From Carboxylicivirga sediminis (GTDB lineage: Bacteria; Bacteroidota; Bacteroidia; Bacteroidales; Marinilabiliaceae), in assembly GCF_018156225.1 (NCBI RefSeq), contig NZ_JAGTAR010000025.1:34316-98315 (forward strand): DNA of 64,000 nucleotides, written 5' to 3'. Both the position numbers and the translations under genes were made by a program. The notes beneath the pieces are model-generated. The model worked only from the letters and a program-made list of their open reading frames with translations. It was not told the origin of the DNA and did no database searches. This document shows, one piece after another, positions 29,335 through 43,193 of this stretch; the stretch's first letter is position 1, and the number at the start of each line of letters is the position of its first letter.

Positions 29335-30927
29335 TTACTGAACATTACTAATGGTTACTACACTTCGTGATGGTATTATCAACTGATCTCCCTCATTAAT
29401 TTCTTGCTGAAAAGCCAGGTTATTTTCGTTCTTACCATCTGTCAGGTATACTTTCATTGGGCCATTCAATGAGGCATCATTGAAGGTTAACTGCACAGGC
29501 ACCTCCGTATTAAGGTAATTGGTGAGAACAATAGTTGCCTTACTTTTATCTGTTGAAACAAATGCACATGACATAATTCCGGCAAGTGATTGTTCATCGG
29601 TTTTTGCATCACTTCTGGTGAGCATCACCCGCTGCATGCCATCCCTAATAAAACGCGAATAGTTACCCAAGGCCCAAAGTGTTTTAGAGTCATACAGTGC
29701 CCCATCGTTTTTATTATAATCAATGTAAATCAATCCATCTTTGTAATCATAGGGACTGATGGCCAGCCACCATTGCCACGATGAAGCATTAGCTATAGCC
29801 AGATCGGTAAAAATGACACGCGAGGTGTACAAGGCTGTCTTCATGCCTAAATCGCGCCCATTACCTTCTATTTCCGAATTGTTTTCCAACACACAGTATT
29901 CACTCATCCAGAATTCGACTGGCTCCGGATTACTTTTTATAGCGTCCTGCACTTTACGCCGTGTTGTGCTCATATCAGTTAACGGCCAGGTAGTATAATA
30001 GCTATGAGCTGCTATTTTGGGTGCCACTTTAGAAAGATTGCCCAGGTACTCTGATGAAGCAGGGTCGAAGAAACTATACACCTGAAAGCCTCTCCCTGCT
30101 TTTCCGGCATTCTCATACATAAAATTTAATTGAGCCGACTCTGGTATCTCAAGCAAGGCTTCAACACCTTTTTGCTCAAAGGCAATATTAATCACTCTTG
30201 TTGCAGTGGCAATCTTCGTGTTCTGGGCAGGTGTCCCCTCCTGGCTTTTGTTGGTCCAATCCCACTGCGGCTCATTAAACGGACTGATGTATTTCAATTT
30301 AACTCCATCCAGCTCGTTAAGTTTTATAGCAATATCAGCCAGGTAATTGGCAAAGAGAGAATAATTTTCTTCCACCAGATTATAACTATTTTTATCCGAA
30401 GAAAACGCCTTCCCATTTTTAGTGAGACTAACAGGAGGGCTGTTAACAAAACCAATGAACTGATTCACACCTCTTTCCTTAGCTGCTTGCAGAAACCAAC
30501 GCTGGCCCTGGTGTTTACTCCAATCATAAACACCTTTGCCGGTCATAAATGATTCAGCCCGTCGCCACTCATCCTCTATCTCGCTGGCAGTTCCTTGCTC
30601 AGAGCTACCAGCACCTATATTAAACCGCCATGTATTCAGCCCGATACCCTTCGGATGCCCTTCTGCATCCAGCTCTGTACTAAATAACCAATCGGCCATT
30701 TGTTCCTTTTTGTCCTCGGACCAGTTTTTTCCAACAAACTGACAACTCCAGGCGTCGGATGCCCCAAAGCCATGCACCGTCTGACGCGTAGCAGCAGCCT
30801 CAATAGTCAGCTTTAGTACAGAGCCATCATCAGGTTTGCTTCCCGCCTCCTTTTGACAGGAGGACAGGGCAATAAACAATGCTAAATATATCTTTAAAAT
30901 CATTTTTTGTTGCTTCTTGTTATTCAT
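29335..30927 (-). CDS. GH30-type lipoprotein, endo-beta-1,6-galactanase-like
   Basis: About 530 residues. The ATG at 30927 is preceded by AGGAGA at good spacing and begins 11 bases after the beta-galactosidase stop, so it is preferred over the in-frame ATG at 30951 that overlaps that gene. Lipoprotein signal ending FIALSSC. The barrel starts with QTVHGFGASDAWSCQFVG, a pattern found in the endo-beta-1,6-galactanase branch of GH30 rather than in glucosylceramidase-like members. Acid/base lies in ISPFNEPQWDW (about E219) and the nucleophile in EFWMSEYCVLENN (about E343). Pairing with a GH2 beta-galactosidase and its own SusCD supports a galactan or arabinogalactan side-chain substrate. Last gene of the PUL3 minus-strand operon. 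Confidence 0.82.
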   Translation of the reverse strand: MNNKKQQKMILKIYLALFIALSSCQKEAGSKPDDGSVLKLTIEAAATRQTVHGFGASDAWSCQFVGKNWSEDKKEQMADWLFSTELDAEGHPKGIGLNTWRFNIGAGSSEQGTASEIEDEWRRAESFMTGKGVYDWSKHQGQRWFLQAAKERGVNQFIGFVNSPPVSLTKNGKAFSSDKNSYNLVEENYSLFANYLADIAIKLNELDGVKLKYISPFNEPQWDWTNKSQEGTPAQNTKIATATRVINIAFEQKGVEALLEIPESAQLNFMYENAGKAGRGFQVYSFFDPASSEYLGNLSKVAPKIAAHSYYTTWPLTDMSTTRRKVQDAIKSNPEPVEFWMSEYCVLENNSEIEGNGRDLGMKTALYTSRVIFTDLAIANASSWQWWLAISPYDYKDGLIYIDYNKNDGALYDSKTLWALGNYSRFIRDGMQRVMLTRSDAKTDEQSLAGIMSCAFVSTDKSKATIVLTNYLNTEVPVQLTFNDASLNGPMKVYLTDGKNENNLAFQQEINEGDQLIIPSRSVVTISNVQ

Positions 30928-30938
30928 ACTTCTCCTGA

Positions 30939-34058
<3,120 letters not shown>

Positions 34059-34061
34059 TTA

Positions 34062-35600
34062 TTAATATCCGCTATTCTGTTTCAATGTTCCTTCCGACAA
34101 GTCAATCTCTGCCTGAGGAATAGGAAACAATACATGCACATCTTCATCAAACAATTGACCTTTGGCGTTACCGGCGTCATAATCTGAATTAGCACCCAAA
34201 TTATAATCCACAAATTCCTCCATCACCTCTTTGAGACGCGGCGAGTTAGGGTATTTAATGCCCTTTTGGCGTTTCAGGTCGTAGTAACGATGTCCTTCCA
34301 ATGCCAGCTCCATCCGTCTTTCGTGATAAATATCAAGTAAGAGCTGCTCACCCGTTGAACTGATACCACTCAACCCTACGCGTTGCCTTACTTTATTCAC
34401 CGAAGCAATGGCTTCACCCTCATGGTCATTGTGCCAGGCAGCTTCGGCATGCAGCAATAGTAAATCAGCGTACCTAAACAAAATGTGGTTAAGTGGGGTA
34501 CGCTTATGTTCCGATTGAGCCGGACGATCATTCCAGGCTATCCAGTATTTTCGGTTGATGCGTCCTGTTTCATTTTCCGACAATTGAGTATCATAGCTTG
34601 GATAATCCTCATCTACATAATCACCATGCTTAATAATGGTTGCATTACGGCGCGGATCGCCTGCCATAAAATTATCCAAGTGACTGGATGGTGTGGCAAA
34701 ACCCCATCCGCCATCGGCACGGCTGCGTGTGAAGACTGGCAATACTGTACCTGCATCCAACACATTATCAAATACCGTCTGGATTTCAAAAATAGAACCA
34801 TTGCCATTGGGATTATGAATACTCCAAACATTGGTAAATGGCTCATTCAGGTTATACTCACCTGTATCAATGATTTGTTTGGCCAATGGCTCCGCATCAC
34901 TCCACTTCTCCTGATAAACATAGGCCTTCGCCAGGTATGCCAAAGCAGCCCCTTTAGTTGCGCGGCCTATAGCTGACGCAGTTTGTTCTGAGCGCTCCGG
35001 CAATACGTCTGCTGCATCCTTCAGGTCCTTTTCAATTTGTGCCCAGATTAAGGCTGCAGTCACACGTTCCTGTTTAGGGTCATTAACAGTTAATGGTTCC
35101 AGTAGAAGTGGCACATCGCCGAAGTTCTTCACTAATTCAAAATAGGCAAATGCCCTCAGAAATTTTGCTTCGGCTAATACCTGAGCTTTAAATGCATCAC
35201 TAACAGGTGCGTCAGGAACGTTTTTGATAACCAGATTACAGCGGTACACTTGCTCGTAAGCATACTGCCATTTATATTGAATCCATTCATTTTGAGGAGT
35301 AATATTAAAACGTGCCAGTTCGCCAAAATCACGCTGATCACCTTCAAGGGAATTGCCTTTAAAAGCATCATCGGAACAGATGTCGCCCACAAGGTAGAAG
35401 AGATCATTTTCCCACCAGTCTTCGGGACTTAATGAAGCATAGCATCCTGAGAGGGCTTTCAGACACTCATCTTCATTGGCAAAATAGTTTTCCAGCACTT
35501 GCTTACCCTGTATGGGCTGATCCAGAAAATCGTTGCATGATACCCCAAACATCGCTACTATACTTAGGACTATAAAAATTCGAATATTTCGTCTCATCAT
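34062..35600 (-). CDS. SusD/RagB-family nutrient-binding lipoprotein (PUL3)
   Basis: 512 residues; signal ends VAMFGVSC (Cys22). SusD blocks: NDFLDQPIQGKQVLENYFAN, LAEAKFLRAFAYFELVKNFG, LLLDIYHERRMELALEGHRY, and VLFPIPQAEIDLSEG near the C-terminus. Starts 18 bases after the SusC stop. Binds the PUL3 glycan at the surface as lid of the SusC transporter. Two consecutive ATG codons begin the gene; either may be used. Confidence 0.96.
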   Translation of the reverse strand: MMRRNIRIFIVLSIVAMFGVSCNDFLDQPIQGKQVLENYFANEDECLKALSGCYASLSPEDWWENDLFYLVGDICSDDAFKGNSLEGDQRDFGELARFNITPQNEWIQYKWQYAYEQVYRCNLVIKNVPDAPVSDAFKAQVLAEAKFLRAFAYFELVKNFGDVPLLLEPLTVNDPKQERVTAALIWAQIEKDLKDAADVLPERSEQTASAIGRATKGAALAYLAKAYVYQEKWSDAEPLAKQIIDTGEYNLNEPFTNVWSIHNPNGNGSIFEIQTVFDNVLDAGTVLPVFTRSRADGGWGFATPSSHLDNFMAGDPRRNATIIKHGDYVDEDYPSYDTQLSENETGRINRKYWIAWNDRPAQSEHKRTPLNHILFRYADLLLLHAEAAWHNDHEGEAIASVNKVRQRVGLSGISSTGEQLLLDIYHERRMELALEGHRYYDLKRQKGIKYPNSPRLKEVMEEFVDYNLGANSDYDAGNAKGQLFDEDVHVLFPIPQAEIDLSEGTLKQNSGY

Positions 35601-35617
35601 TCTTATTATTCAAAAGG

Positions 35618-38600
35618 TTAAAATGAAATGTTGGCACCCACCATAAAGATGCGAGGCAATGGATACTGTCCCCAATCAATACCTCTCTCGAGAGCACTGC
35701 CACCAAGGTCCACATCCAGGCCATCAAAGCTGGTTAATGTGAACAGGTTTTCACCACCAATAAATAAACGTGCATTGCTGATTTGTACACGCTCCAGCCA
35801 ATCTTTCGGCAGGTTATACCCCAATTGCAGAGATTTTAAGCGCAGATGTGAACCATCCTCGATGTAATAATCTGAATAAATAAAGTTGTTATTATCATCA
35901 ATCGCAGCCAACCGAGGTTGCGAATTACTTGAACCTTCGCCATCCCAGGCCTTGTCTAACAACCCGGCAAATGAGTTGTAACGCTCACTTCCTGTTCCTG
36001 CATATGGTTTCACCGCATTCAACACATCATTGCCATACGAACCTGTAAATAACATACTCAGATCAAAGTTTTTATATCCGAAATTCATATTGATACCAAA
36101 AGTGAAGTCAGCTTCCGGATTACCAATTACAGCCCGGTCATCGGCATTTATTTTTCCATCGCCATTCACATCCCTGAAACGCATGTCACCTGGTTGAGCA
36201 TGGGGTTGCAATACATTACCAAACTCATCGGTATAATTAATCACCTCGCTTTCATTCTGGAAAATACCGTCGGTCACCATCCCATAAAATTCACCGGCAA
36301 CGCCATTCTCTACTGTGCGGGTTAAATTTTCGAGACGCTGATGATTTCCACTCCAAATGGCTTCTCCCTCAACTAGCTTGGTAATTTTACTACTGGCTTT
36401 GGATACATTTAAAGAATGAGTCATGCTAAAGCCGGACGCATATTCTTTTCGATAGGTAAGAATAACCTCAAATCCCTTTGTAGTTAAAGTTCCAATATTT
36501 GCATATGGTGTACTCCAGGCAGAGCCCAGATAATATGGAATAGAGGTTGCCAAAAGCATATCTTTTGAACGTCGTTCGAAGTAATCGACAGAAGCTGTCA
36601 GTCGCTGATTCCAGAATCCAAGATCGGCTCCAATGTTCATATCCTCTACTGTTTCCCATTGCAAATCGGCATTACCTACCGAAGCTGGTGCCTGCCCAAG
36701 GCTAATCTCACGCTCTGTACCAAATACATATACAGTTCTTCCTAAAGTGGTTAATAAGGCATCGTTATTAATGTTGTCATTTCCCACTTGCCCCCAGCCA
36801 GCTCTTAATTTGGCCTGACTCAACCAGGCAACATTGCTCATAAATCCTTCTTCTGACAGGTTCCATGCGCCCGATACGGATGGGAAATAGCCCCACCGGT
36901 TCTCTTTATTAAATCTGGATGAAGCATCTGCTCTGAAAGAAGCCGTTAGCAAGTATTTGTCACCAAATGAATAATTGGCACGTGCCAGAAACGATTGCCG
37001 GGTACTTTTATTATTACTGCCTGAAGCAAAACGTTTGGTATCCTCGGTTGAATCAATGTAGCGCAGGTCGGGATGATTATTAGGTGCATTATACCCCTCA
37101 CCATATAAGTAACGGTTTTCATCGCTTTCCATGGTCATACCGGCCGTTAATTTTAAGCGATGTGCGTTCAGTTGCGTTTTATAGTGCACCAGGTTGTTCC
37201 AGGTATATTGAGTTCGGTTATTATGACTCCGTGTCACCCAATTTTCATTTGTATAGTCTGTAGACTCGATAAAATAAGTTGGACCAAAATCATTATTTTC
37301 CCATTCACTCAGGTAAAAAGCGAATTTGCTTTCAGCAGTTATACCGTGCCCAATATCAAAATTGGCGAATACATTACCAATGGTTCGTAAATAATCTGTT
37401 CCACTGAAAGAGCGAGCCAGCGTTCCCATTGGATTGGGCACATCCGTATACAATGTCGGATGATAGATACTATATTCGTTTTTACCTTCCTGCTCATAAT
37501 CGGGCAGATAAACCGGTATATTTGGCTCAACACGTTGCACATCCCATACCAGGTTAGGACCGTTATCGGTCTTATCCTTACTCAGGCTTAAATTCTGCCC
37601 AACGGTTAACCACTTGGCTAGTTTATATTCGGTATTCAGCTTCATGGTGATGCGCTCATAGCCACCGCCTTTTACCAATCCATCCTGGTTAAAATACGAA
37701 AAGCCGGAGGCTATCTTCATATCTTCGGTTCCCTTATTTATACTAAGTGAATAGTTTTGAATCGGCGCCAGTTGGGTTACTTCATCCCACCAGTTGGTTC
37801 CCTTTCCAAAAGCCTCAGGATCGGCAAAAGGTGCATCTAAACCAGAATTAGTTGCTGCTTTATTGACAATTTTAGCATATTCAGCAGCATCAGCCATATC
37901 CGGTTTTTTAGCCGCATCCTGTATACTGTATGTCGCATCAATGGAGATATTCGTACGTCCATCTTTGGCTTTCTTGGTTTCAATAACAATGACCCCATTG
38001 GATGCCCTCGAACCAAAAATAGCACTGGCTGAAGCATCCTTCAACACCTGTACATTCTCAATATCTTTAGGATTTAGCCAACTAATATCATCCATGGGTA
38101 CATCATCAACCACATACAAAGGATTGTTATTGTTGATAGTAGATATTCCCCTAATTAAAATAGAGGCTTCACTACCTGGCGAACCACCATTGGAAGAGAC
38201 CTGAACACCTGCCAGTTGTCCTTGCAAAGCTTGGGATACATTAGCTACGTTACGCTTAGCCAGTTCATCTCCTTTGACGGTTGAAATAGCACTGGTCAGA
38301 TCTTTCTTCTGAACTGAGCCATAACCAATAGCAATCACCTCACTTAATTCTGTCGCTTCTTCTTCAAGGTTGATGTTTATTTCTTTTCGGCCGGCCACTG
38401 CCTCTTCAACCGTTTTGAACCCAATAAAACTAAAAACCAGAATATCATCTGCTTTGGCCTGAATCGAAAAATCACCATCCATGTTAGTGATGGTGCCAAC
38501 AGTGGTGCCCTTTATACTAATAGAGACACCCGGCAGAAGCTCATCTCCAGATTTAACACTACCGGTTATGGTTAATTCCTGCCCCAAAGCATAGGGCAAA

Positions 38601-38662
38601 GTCAACACATTAAGCAGTAGAACTAATAATAGCACCTGATAGTGCCTGGATATTTTTTTCAT
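35618..38662 (-). CDS. SusC/RagA-family TonB-dependent transporter (PUL3)
   Basis: 1014 residues: signal (ending YALGQ), carboxypeptidase-D-regulatory-like domain about 28-105, TonB-box-like LSEVIAIGYGSVQKKDLTSA, plug with DASASAIFGSRASNGVIVIE, and barrel ending PRIFMVGANISF. First gene of the PUL3 minus-strand operon and divergent from the hybrid two-component regulator, 265 bases away. That is the classic arrangement for an HTCS-controlled SusCD pair. Confidence 0.97.
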   Translation of the reverse strand: MKKISRHYQVLLLVLLLNVLTLPYALGQELTITGSVKSGDELLPGVSISIKGTTVGTITNMDGDFSIQAKADDILVFSFIGFKTVEEAVAGRKEININLEEEATELSEVIAIGYGSVQKKDLTSAISTVKGDELAKRNVANVSQALQGQLAGVQVSSNGGSPGSEASILIRGISTINNNNPLYVVDDVPMDDISWLNPKDIENVQVLKDASASAIFGSRASNGVIVIETKKAKDGRTNISIDATYSIQDAAKKPDMADAAEYAKIVNKAATNSGLDAPFADPEAFGKGTNWWDEVTQLAPIQNYSLSINKGTEDMKIASGFSYFNQDGLVKGGGYERITMKLNTEYKLAKWLTVGQNLSLSKDKTDNGPNLVWDVQRVEPNIPVYLPDYEQEGKNEYSIYHPTLYTDVPNPMGTLARSFSGTDYLRTIGNVFANFDIGHGITAESKFAFYLSEWENNDFGPTYFIESTDYTNENWVTRSHNNRTQYTWNNLVHYKTQLNAHRLKLTAGMTMESDENRYLYGEGYNAPNNHPDLRYIDSTEDTKRFASGSNNKSTRQSFLARANYSFGDKYLLTASFRADASSRFNKENRWGYFPSVSGAWNLSEEGFMSNVAWLSQAKLRAGWGQVGNDNINNDALLTTLGRTVYVFGTEREISLGQAPASVGNADLQWETVEDMNIGADLGFWNQRLTASVDYFERRSKDMLLATSIPYYLGSAWSTPYANIGTLTTKGFEVILTYRKEYASGFSMTHSLNVSKASSKITKLVEGEAIWSGNHQRLENLTRTVENGVAGEFYGMVTDGIFQNESEVINYTDEFGNVLQPHAQPGDMRFRDVNGDGKINADDRAVIGNPEADFTFGINMNFGYKNFDLSMLFTGSYGNDVLNAVKPYAGTGSERYNSFAGLLDKAWDGEGSSNSQPRLAAIDDNNNFIYSDYYIEDGSHLRLKSLQLGYNLPKDWLERVQISNARLFIGGENLFTLTSFDGLDVDLGGSALERGIDWGQYPLPRIFMVGANISF

Positions 38663-38734
38663 AGTCTGCTTGAATTTTTTTAATTATTAAATAGTCTTTT
38701 GAATCTTGTTTAGCTATTAGTCAATCAACAACTA

Positions 38735-38764
38735 CAAACCTATTCAAACACTATGCAACACAAA
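38735..38764 (-). promoter_or_regulatory. Promoter of PUL3 susC
   Basis: On the minus strand, TTTG (plus CAAA 38761-38764) as -33 and TAGGTTTG (plus CAAACCTA 38735-38742) as -7, 18 bases apart, match the Bacteroidota consensus. The -7 box is about 72 bases before the SusC ATG. This is the most complete promoter seen in the window. Confidence 0.65.
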
Positions 38765-38905
38765 ATAGGCAAATTGTCCATTTAGAAAGCTCTTTTGTCC
38801 AATCATATCTAAATTTTAAAAGGATGAACAGAATACCCATACAAAAGACCAATCACCCCCTATCCCCCTGAATCTTTGATGAGCCTATAATACCTTCAGT
38901 TTTTA

Positions 38906-38913
38906 TACATTTG
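38906..38913 (+). promoter_or_regulatory. Candidate -7 box for the HTCS gene
   Basis: TACATTTG fits TAnnTTTG and ends 14 bases before the GTG start. A TTTG at 38875-38878 is 27 bases upstream, too far for the normal -33. The identical octamer TACATTTG also precedes the leader ORF at 43138. Confidence 0.5.
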
Positions 38914-38927
38914 AAATAAAAATACTT

Positions 38928-41900
38928 GTGAAACAGATATTCCTGCTCTCCATATTACTCATTACCCATGTCCTTTCTGCCAAAGAATCTACCGATAGTC
39001 TCTACTTTAGAAACCTGAGAATGAAAGATGGCTTACCCGGCAGCTCTATTTCCACGATCATTCAGGATTCGCTGGACTTCATATGGATTGGTACCAATGA
39101 TGGCCTTTGCCGCTATGATGGTGAGAATTTCAAAGTATTTAAGTCCATACCCAATGACTCTGCTTCTTTATCTGACAATACCATTCAAAACCTGTTCCTG
39201 GATCATAAAGGCAACTTATATATTATGACCGCCCATGGGCTGGATTACTTTGACCTGAAGCTGCAGAAAATCACACGGATTTCGGCCCATGATGAAGGTG
39301 ATTTGGCCGATGCCTCACCTACTGATGTTGTGGAGACGAATGCCGGTGATATCTATATCAGTTCCTACTATGCTGGTATCAGTTATAAAAAAAAGCACGA
39401 TAAAGCTTTCAGCTACCTGTATGAAGATCCTGATATCGAAACGTCCCTTTCATCAGACCGTATCAGCTGCCTGGAATTGTATGAAGACTCACTATTGATT
39501 ATTGGCTACTGGGACAATGGTATTGATATTTTTAACCTGTCTGATTGGAAAAATCAGAGCTTTTCAGCTTACACCAATGAACAAACCATTCCGAGAAATA
39601 TTAATACCATGGTGCTGGATAATAACAGTGGTTTATGGATAGGCAGCAAGCAGGGGCTGTCATACCTGAACCTCGAAACCAGGCAGGTCAGTAACTATTT
39701 CTACAACAAAAAGAAGCCTAACTTTTTACCAGACAATGATGTGATTGCCCTTTACATTGATCACAATGAAAACATTTGGATGGGAACACGGGATGGCGGA
39801 TTATCCATCGCAAAGTGTTCTGATATTATACAGCATGGGCCTGCGGCGAGCTTTTCAGGCTACACCTCCAGTTATAATAAAGGCAGCCTATCCTACAGAA
39901 CGGTACTGAGCATCTATCAGGATAAGAATCAGGATGTGTGGGTCGGCACTCATGGAGGTGGGCTTAATTATGTTGAAAATCGTGAAAACAGGTTCTCACA
40001 CCTGCAGCATCAGCCAGGCATTAGCAACTCACTTTCGTATGACAAGGTGTGGGGCATAACGGAAGCAAAAAATGGGGATATTTGGTTGGGAACCGACGGC
40101 GATGGAGTGAATGTGTGGTCAAGCCCCAAAGGCCTTACTCAACATTTCAAACACATTGAAAACAATCATTCCTCATTATCAGATGATGCGATTATTAGTG
40201 CCTGTACTGACCATCAGGGCACTATCTGGTTAGGAACATATGAAGGTGGCATCAACCGCTACATACCTGCAACAAATTCATTTAAAGCCTATAAAGCACC
40301 TCATGATATTCCGGTTAATGACATCAGGTGCCTCTATGAAGATAATGAGCGTACCCTATGGGTGGGCCTGAACCAGGGAGGTATATGCTACTACAACCGA
40401 AAAACCGATCGCTTTATTCAGCACCCTGCAATTACAAATGAGGATGTAAGAGCCCTTATCAAGGTAAATAATACCCTATGGATTGGAACATACGGTAATG
40501 GGCTTATTGGTCTAAACCTGATTAATCAAAAAATCAAGCGATTTGATGTTCCCACCGATGTAGCAGACCACAAAAGCCCTCCAATCATCTTCTCATTGTA
40601 TTCAAACAATGCTGAGTGCATTTGGATGGGAACAGCCAACTCTGGCTTATGCCGCTTTGATATCCAATCGGAAACATTTCACAGCTACAAAACTTCAGAT
40701 GGCCTAAGCAACAATAAAATTCACAAGATACTAAGCAACCAACCCAACACCCTATGGATGAGTACCAACAGTGGCATATCACAATTTGATATTACATCTG
40801 AGAAATTCATTAACTACGATTGGAATCAAGGTGTTCAATCCGAAGAATTTCATAATGGATCTGGCATCATAACAAATTCCGGCATATTCATTTTTGGTGG
40901 TATTAAGGGGGTCAACCTGTTTAATCCTAAAGACTTTAAACCTGTTCAAAAACCTTCTAATGTGCGATTCACAAGTCTGAAGGTGCTTAATCAGGATGTA
41001 TCCGTTGAATCTCAGGACATAATCCAACAAAGCATTGAGTTTAACCCTGATATCCATCTAAATTATCGTCACACCATATTTACTATTGATTTTCAGCTGG
41101 TAAGATACCCCTCATCGGCAGATGTGGTCTATCAGTATATATTGGAAGGCTATGATAAAACTTGGAACATCTGTGGCTTAGAACAATCAGCCACCTATCG
41201 TAACCTGCCTCCCGGAGAGTACACCTTCAGGGTAAGAAGCACCGATAAAGCCGGCTATATAAGCGATGAAGCCACACTCCAAATATTCATGACACCACCC
41301 TATTGGAAAACAAAGATTGCCTTTGGTGTGTATTTGCTGTTACTAATCCTTATTGTTTTCGGCATATTCAGATACCGTGTTCAACAATATAAGATTAAAA
41401 ACCGGCTAAAATATGAACAAAAACTCCGCCTAAAAGAAGGTAAATTACACGACGAGCGATTGGAATTCTTTACTAATATCTCACATGAACTGCGCACACC
41501 GCTAACCATTATCAACGTAGCTCTGGAGGAATTGGCAGTACTGAAAAACACCTACCCAAAAATCAGGAAATCGATTGATGTTGCCTTAACAAATTCCAAC
41601 CGGCTGATTGAACTGGTTAATAAGATACTGGAATTCAGGCAAGTTGAAACCGGTGTTTCCAAACTAGCTGTGAGTGAGGTCCACCTGAATGGTTACCTAA
41701 GTGAGTTTCTACAAGGCTTCCGTGAGATGGCCAGGCACAATTCGGTAAACCTCAAGTTGCAACTACCTATTACTGACGTGACATTATGGGTAGATATTGA
41801 TAAGTTTTCAATGATTCTTAATAACCTCTTATCCAATGCATTTAAACACACTCCTTCGGAAGGTAGTATCATACTAAGTGTGGACGAGGATGAGCAATAC

Positions 41901-42965
41901 ATTGAGCTTAAAGTAGAAGATTCAGGCAGAGGCATCCCACGTAACATTCAGAACAAAATATTTAAACGCTACTATAAACTGGATAATAAATCAACCAACA
42001 CCGGCATTGGCCTGGCGTTAACCAAATCATTGATTAACCTCCACCACGCCACCATTACTGTAGAAAGCATGGTAGGCAAAGGTTCGGTGTTCTCAGTTAA
42101 GTTTCTGAAAGGAAACAAGCATTTTACAGCCAATCAATTCTCTGATAGCGCAACAGCAGAAAACAATGAGACCAAACCTCAGCTTAAAACATCGAAAATA
42201 GAAATAAAAGATAACGAACAGGTCATCCTGCTGGTAGATGACAACCTGGAAATATTGGAATTATTGAGTGATAAACTTAAAAGCGATTACAAAATACTAA
42301 CCGCTACTGATGGGCAAGAAGGCATTGATTTTGCCAGAGAATACAGTCCCAACCTGATAATTTCGGATATTATGATGCCTGGGATATCGGGCACTGAACT
42401 TTGCAACACCCTTAAGGCCGATGAACAAACCAGTCATATCCCCATTATTTTGCTAACGGCTAAAGGCACTTCAAATGATGAAATTGAAGGACTTAATGCC
42501 GGTGCTGATGACTATATCTCCAAGCCCTTTAAAATTGCCGTACTTCAGGCACGTATTAAAACAATACTGGATAACCGCATTAAACTATTCAACTATTTTT
42601 CAACGAATAACGGGGGCAAGCAAAAACCACAGGATGAGCCTAGTGAGCCCGATAAGGAAATGGAATTTCTGAACCGGGTTGAACAGTACGTGCTGGATAA
42701 ATACCTGACCAGCGAAGTATCCGTTTTCGAACTGGCCTCTGAATTGGGTTTTAGCCGCACCACTTTATATCGCAAAATAAAAAGCCTCACAGGATTGTCA
42801 ATCAACGCATTTGTCAGAAGTGTTAAAATCAAAAAAAGCGCCGAATTAATTGCGCAGGGCATGAATGTATCAGAGGCTGCTTTCTACATTGGTTTTAACG
42901 ATTTAAAGTATTTCAGGGAAAGCTTTAAGAAACAACTGGGAAAGAATCCTTCCGAGTTCAAATAA
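38928..42965 (+). CDS. Hybrid two-component system sensor/regulator (PUL3 regulator)
   Basis: 1345 residues starting at GTG (first residues read MKQIFLLSILL as a signal). Domain order: two seven-bladed propellers of Reg_prop repeats (many IWIGT/LWIGT motifs) to about 690, Y_Y_Y domain to about 790, transmembrane helix about 797-815, HisKA with FTNISHELRTPL (phospho-His about 852), HATPase (NLLSNAFKHTPSEG, EDSGRGIP, TGIGLALTKSL), receiver domain (LLVDDN, phospho-Asp in ISDIMMPG about 1147) and C-terminal AraC helix-turn-helix about 1260-1345. HTCS proteins bind a specific oligosaccharide in the periplasm and activate their PUL. It is divergent from PUL3 SusC and precedes the PUL3 plus-strand genes. 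All catalytic residues look intact. Confidence 0.95.
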   Translation: MKQIFLLSILLITHVLSAKESTDSLYFRNLRMKDGLPGSSISTIIQDSLDFIWIGTNDGLCRYDGENFKVFKSIPNDSASLSDNTIQNLFLDHKGNLYIMTAHGLDYFDLKLQKITRISAHDEGDLADASPTDVVETNAGDIYISSYYAGISYKKKHDKAFSYLYEDPDIETSLSSDRISCLELYEDSLLIIGYWDNGIDIFNLSDWKNQSFSAYTNEQTIPRNINTMVLDNNSGLWIGSKQGLSYLNLETRQVSNYFYNKKKPNFLPDNDVIALYIDHNENIWMGTRDGGLSIAKCSDIIQHGPAASFSGYTSSYNKGSLSYRTVLSIYQDKNQDVWVGTHGGGLNYVENRENRFSHLQHQPGISNSLSYDKVWGITEAKNGDIWLGTDGDGVNVWSSPKGLTQHFKHIENNHSSLSDDAIISACTDHQGTIWLGTYEGGINRYIPATNSFKAYKAPHDIPVNDIRCLYEDNERTLWVGLNQGGICYYNRKTDRFIQHPAITNEDVRALIKVNNTLWIGTYGNGLIGLNLINQKIKRFDVPTDVADHKSPPIIFSLYSNNAECIWMGTANSGLCRFDIQSETFHSYKTSDGLSNNKIHKILSNQPNTLWMSTNSGISQFDITSEKFINYDWNQGVQSEEFHNGSGIITNSGIFIFGGIKGVNLFNPKDFKPVQKPSNVRFTSLKVLNQDVSVESQDIIQQSIEFNPDIHLNYRHTIFTIDFQLVRYPSSADVVYQYILEGYDKTWNICGLEQSATYRNLPPGEYTFRVRSTDKAGYISDEATLQIFMTPPYWKTKIAFGVYLLLLILIVFGIFRYRVQQYKIKNRLKYEQKLRLKEGKLHDERLEFFTNISHELRTPLTIINVALEELAVLKNTYPKIRKSIDVALTNSNRLIELVNKILEFRQVETGVSKLAVSEVHLNGYLSEFLQGFREMARHNSVNLKLQLPITDVTLWVDIDKFSMILNNLLSNAFKHTPSEGSIILSVDEDEQYIELKVEDSGRGIPRNIQNKIFKRYYKLDNKSTNTGIGLALTKSLINLHHATITVESMVGKGSVFSVKFLKGNKHFTANQFSDSATAENNETKPQLKTSKIEIKDNEQVILLVDDNLEILELLSDKLKSDYKILTATDGQEGIDFAREYSPNLIISDIMMPGISGTELCNTLKADEQTSHIPIILLTAKGTSNDEIEGLNAGADDYISKPFKIAVLQARIKTILDNRIKLFNYFSTNNGGKQKPQDEPSEPDKEMEFLNRVEQYVLDKYLTSEVSVFELASELGFSRTTLYRKIKSLTGLSINAFVRSVKIKKSAELIAQGMNVSEAAFYIGFNDLKYFRESFKKQLGKNPSEFK

Positions 42966-43137
42966 GGGGGTAATCTGTTCCATGTGTCATCTCAGATGGA
43001 CTTACCATTAGTAAATGACATACAATTAAAACACATATAGCATTGATTATCTGTATAATACACACACATAAAGCAGTTGAACAGTTTATCCCTGACAATT
43101 GGACATTCAGTAACCCAAGGCTAAGCAGCTAATGCTA

Positions 43138-43145
43138 TACATTTG
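43138..43145 (+). promoter_or_regulatory. Candidate -7 box before leader ORF and binding protein
   Basis: TACATTTG (TAnnTTTG type), 48 bases before the small ORF at 43194 and 140 bases before the binding-lipoprotein ATG. No TTG at normal -33 spacing. Suggests the binding protein has its own promoter with a long 5' leader. Confidence 0.45.
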
Positions 43146-43193
43146 TTATCAGCTAAAAAGTCAATTAACTAAAATCATTAAAAACACAGTTTT

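Noticed and set aside
30130..30552. 140-codon plus-strand frame
   Set aside because: Antisense to the third GH30 gene, no recognisable protein features.
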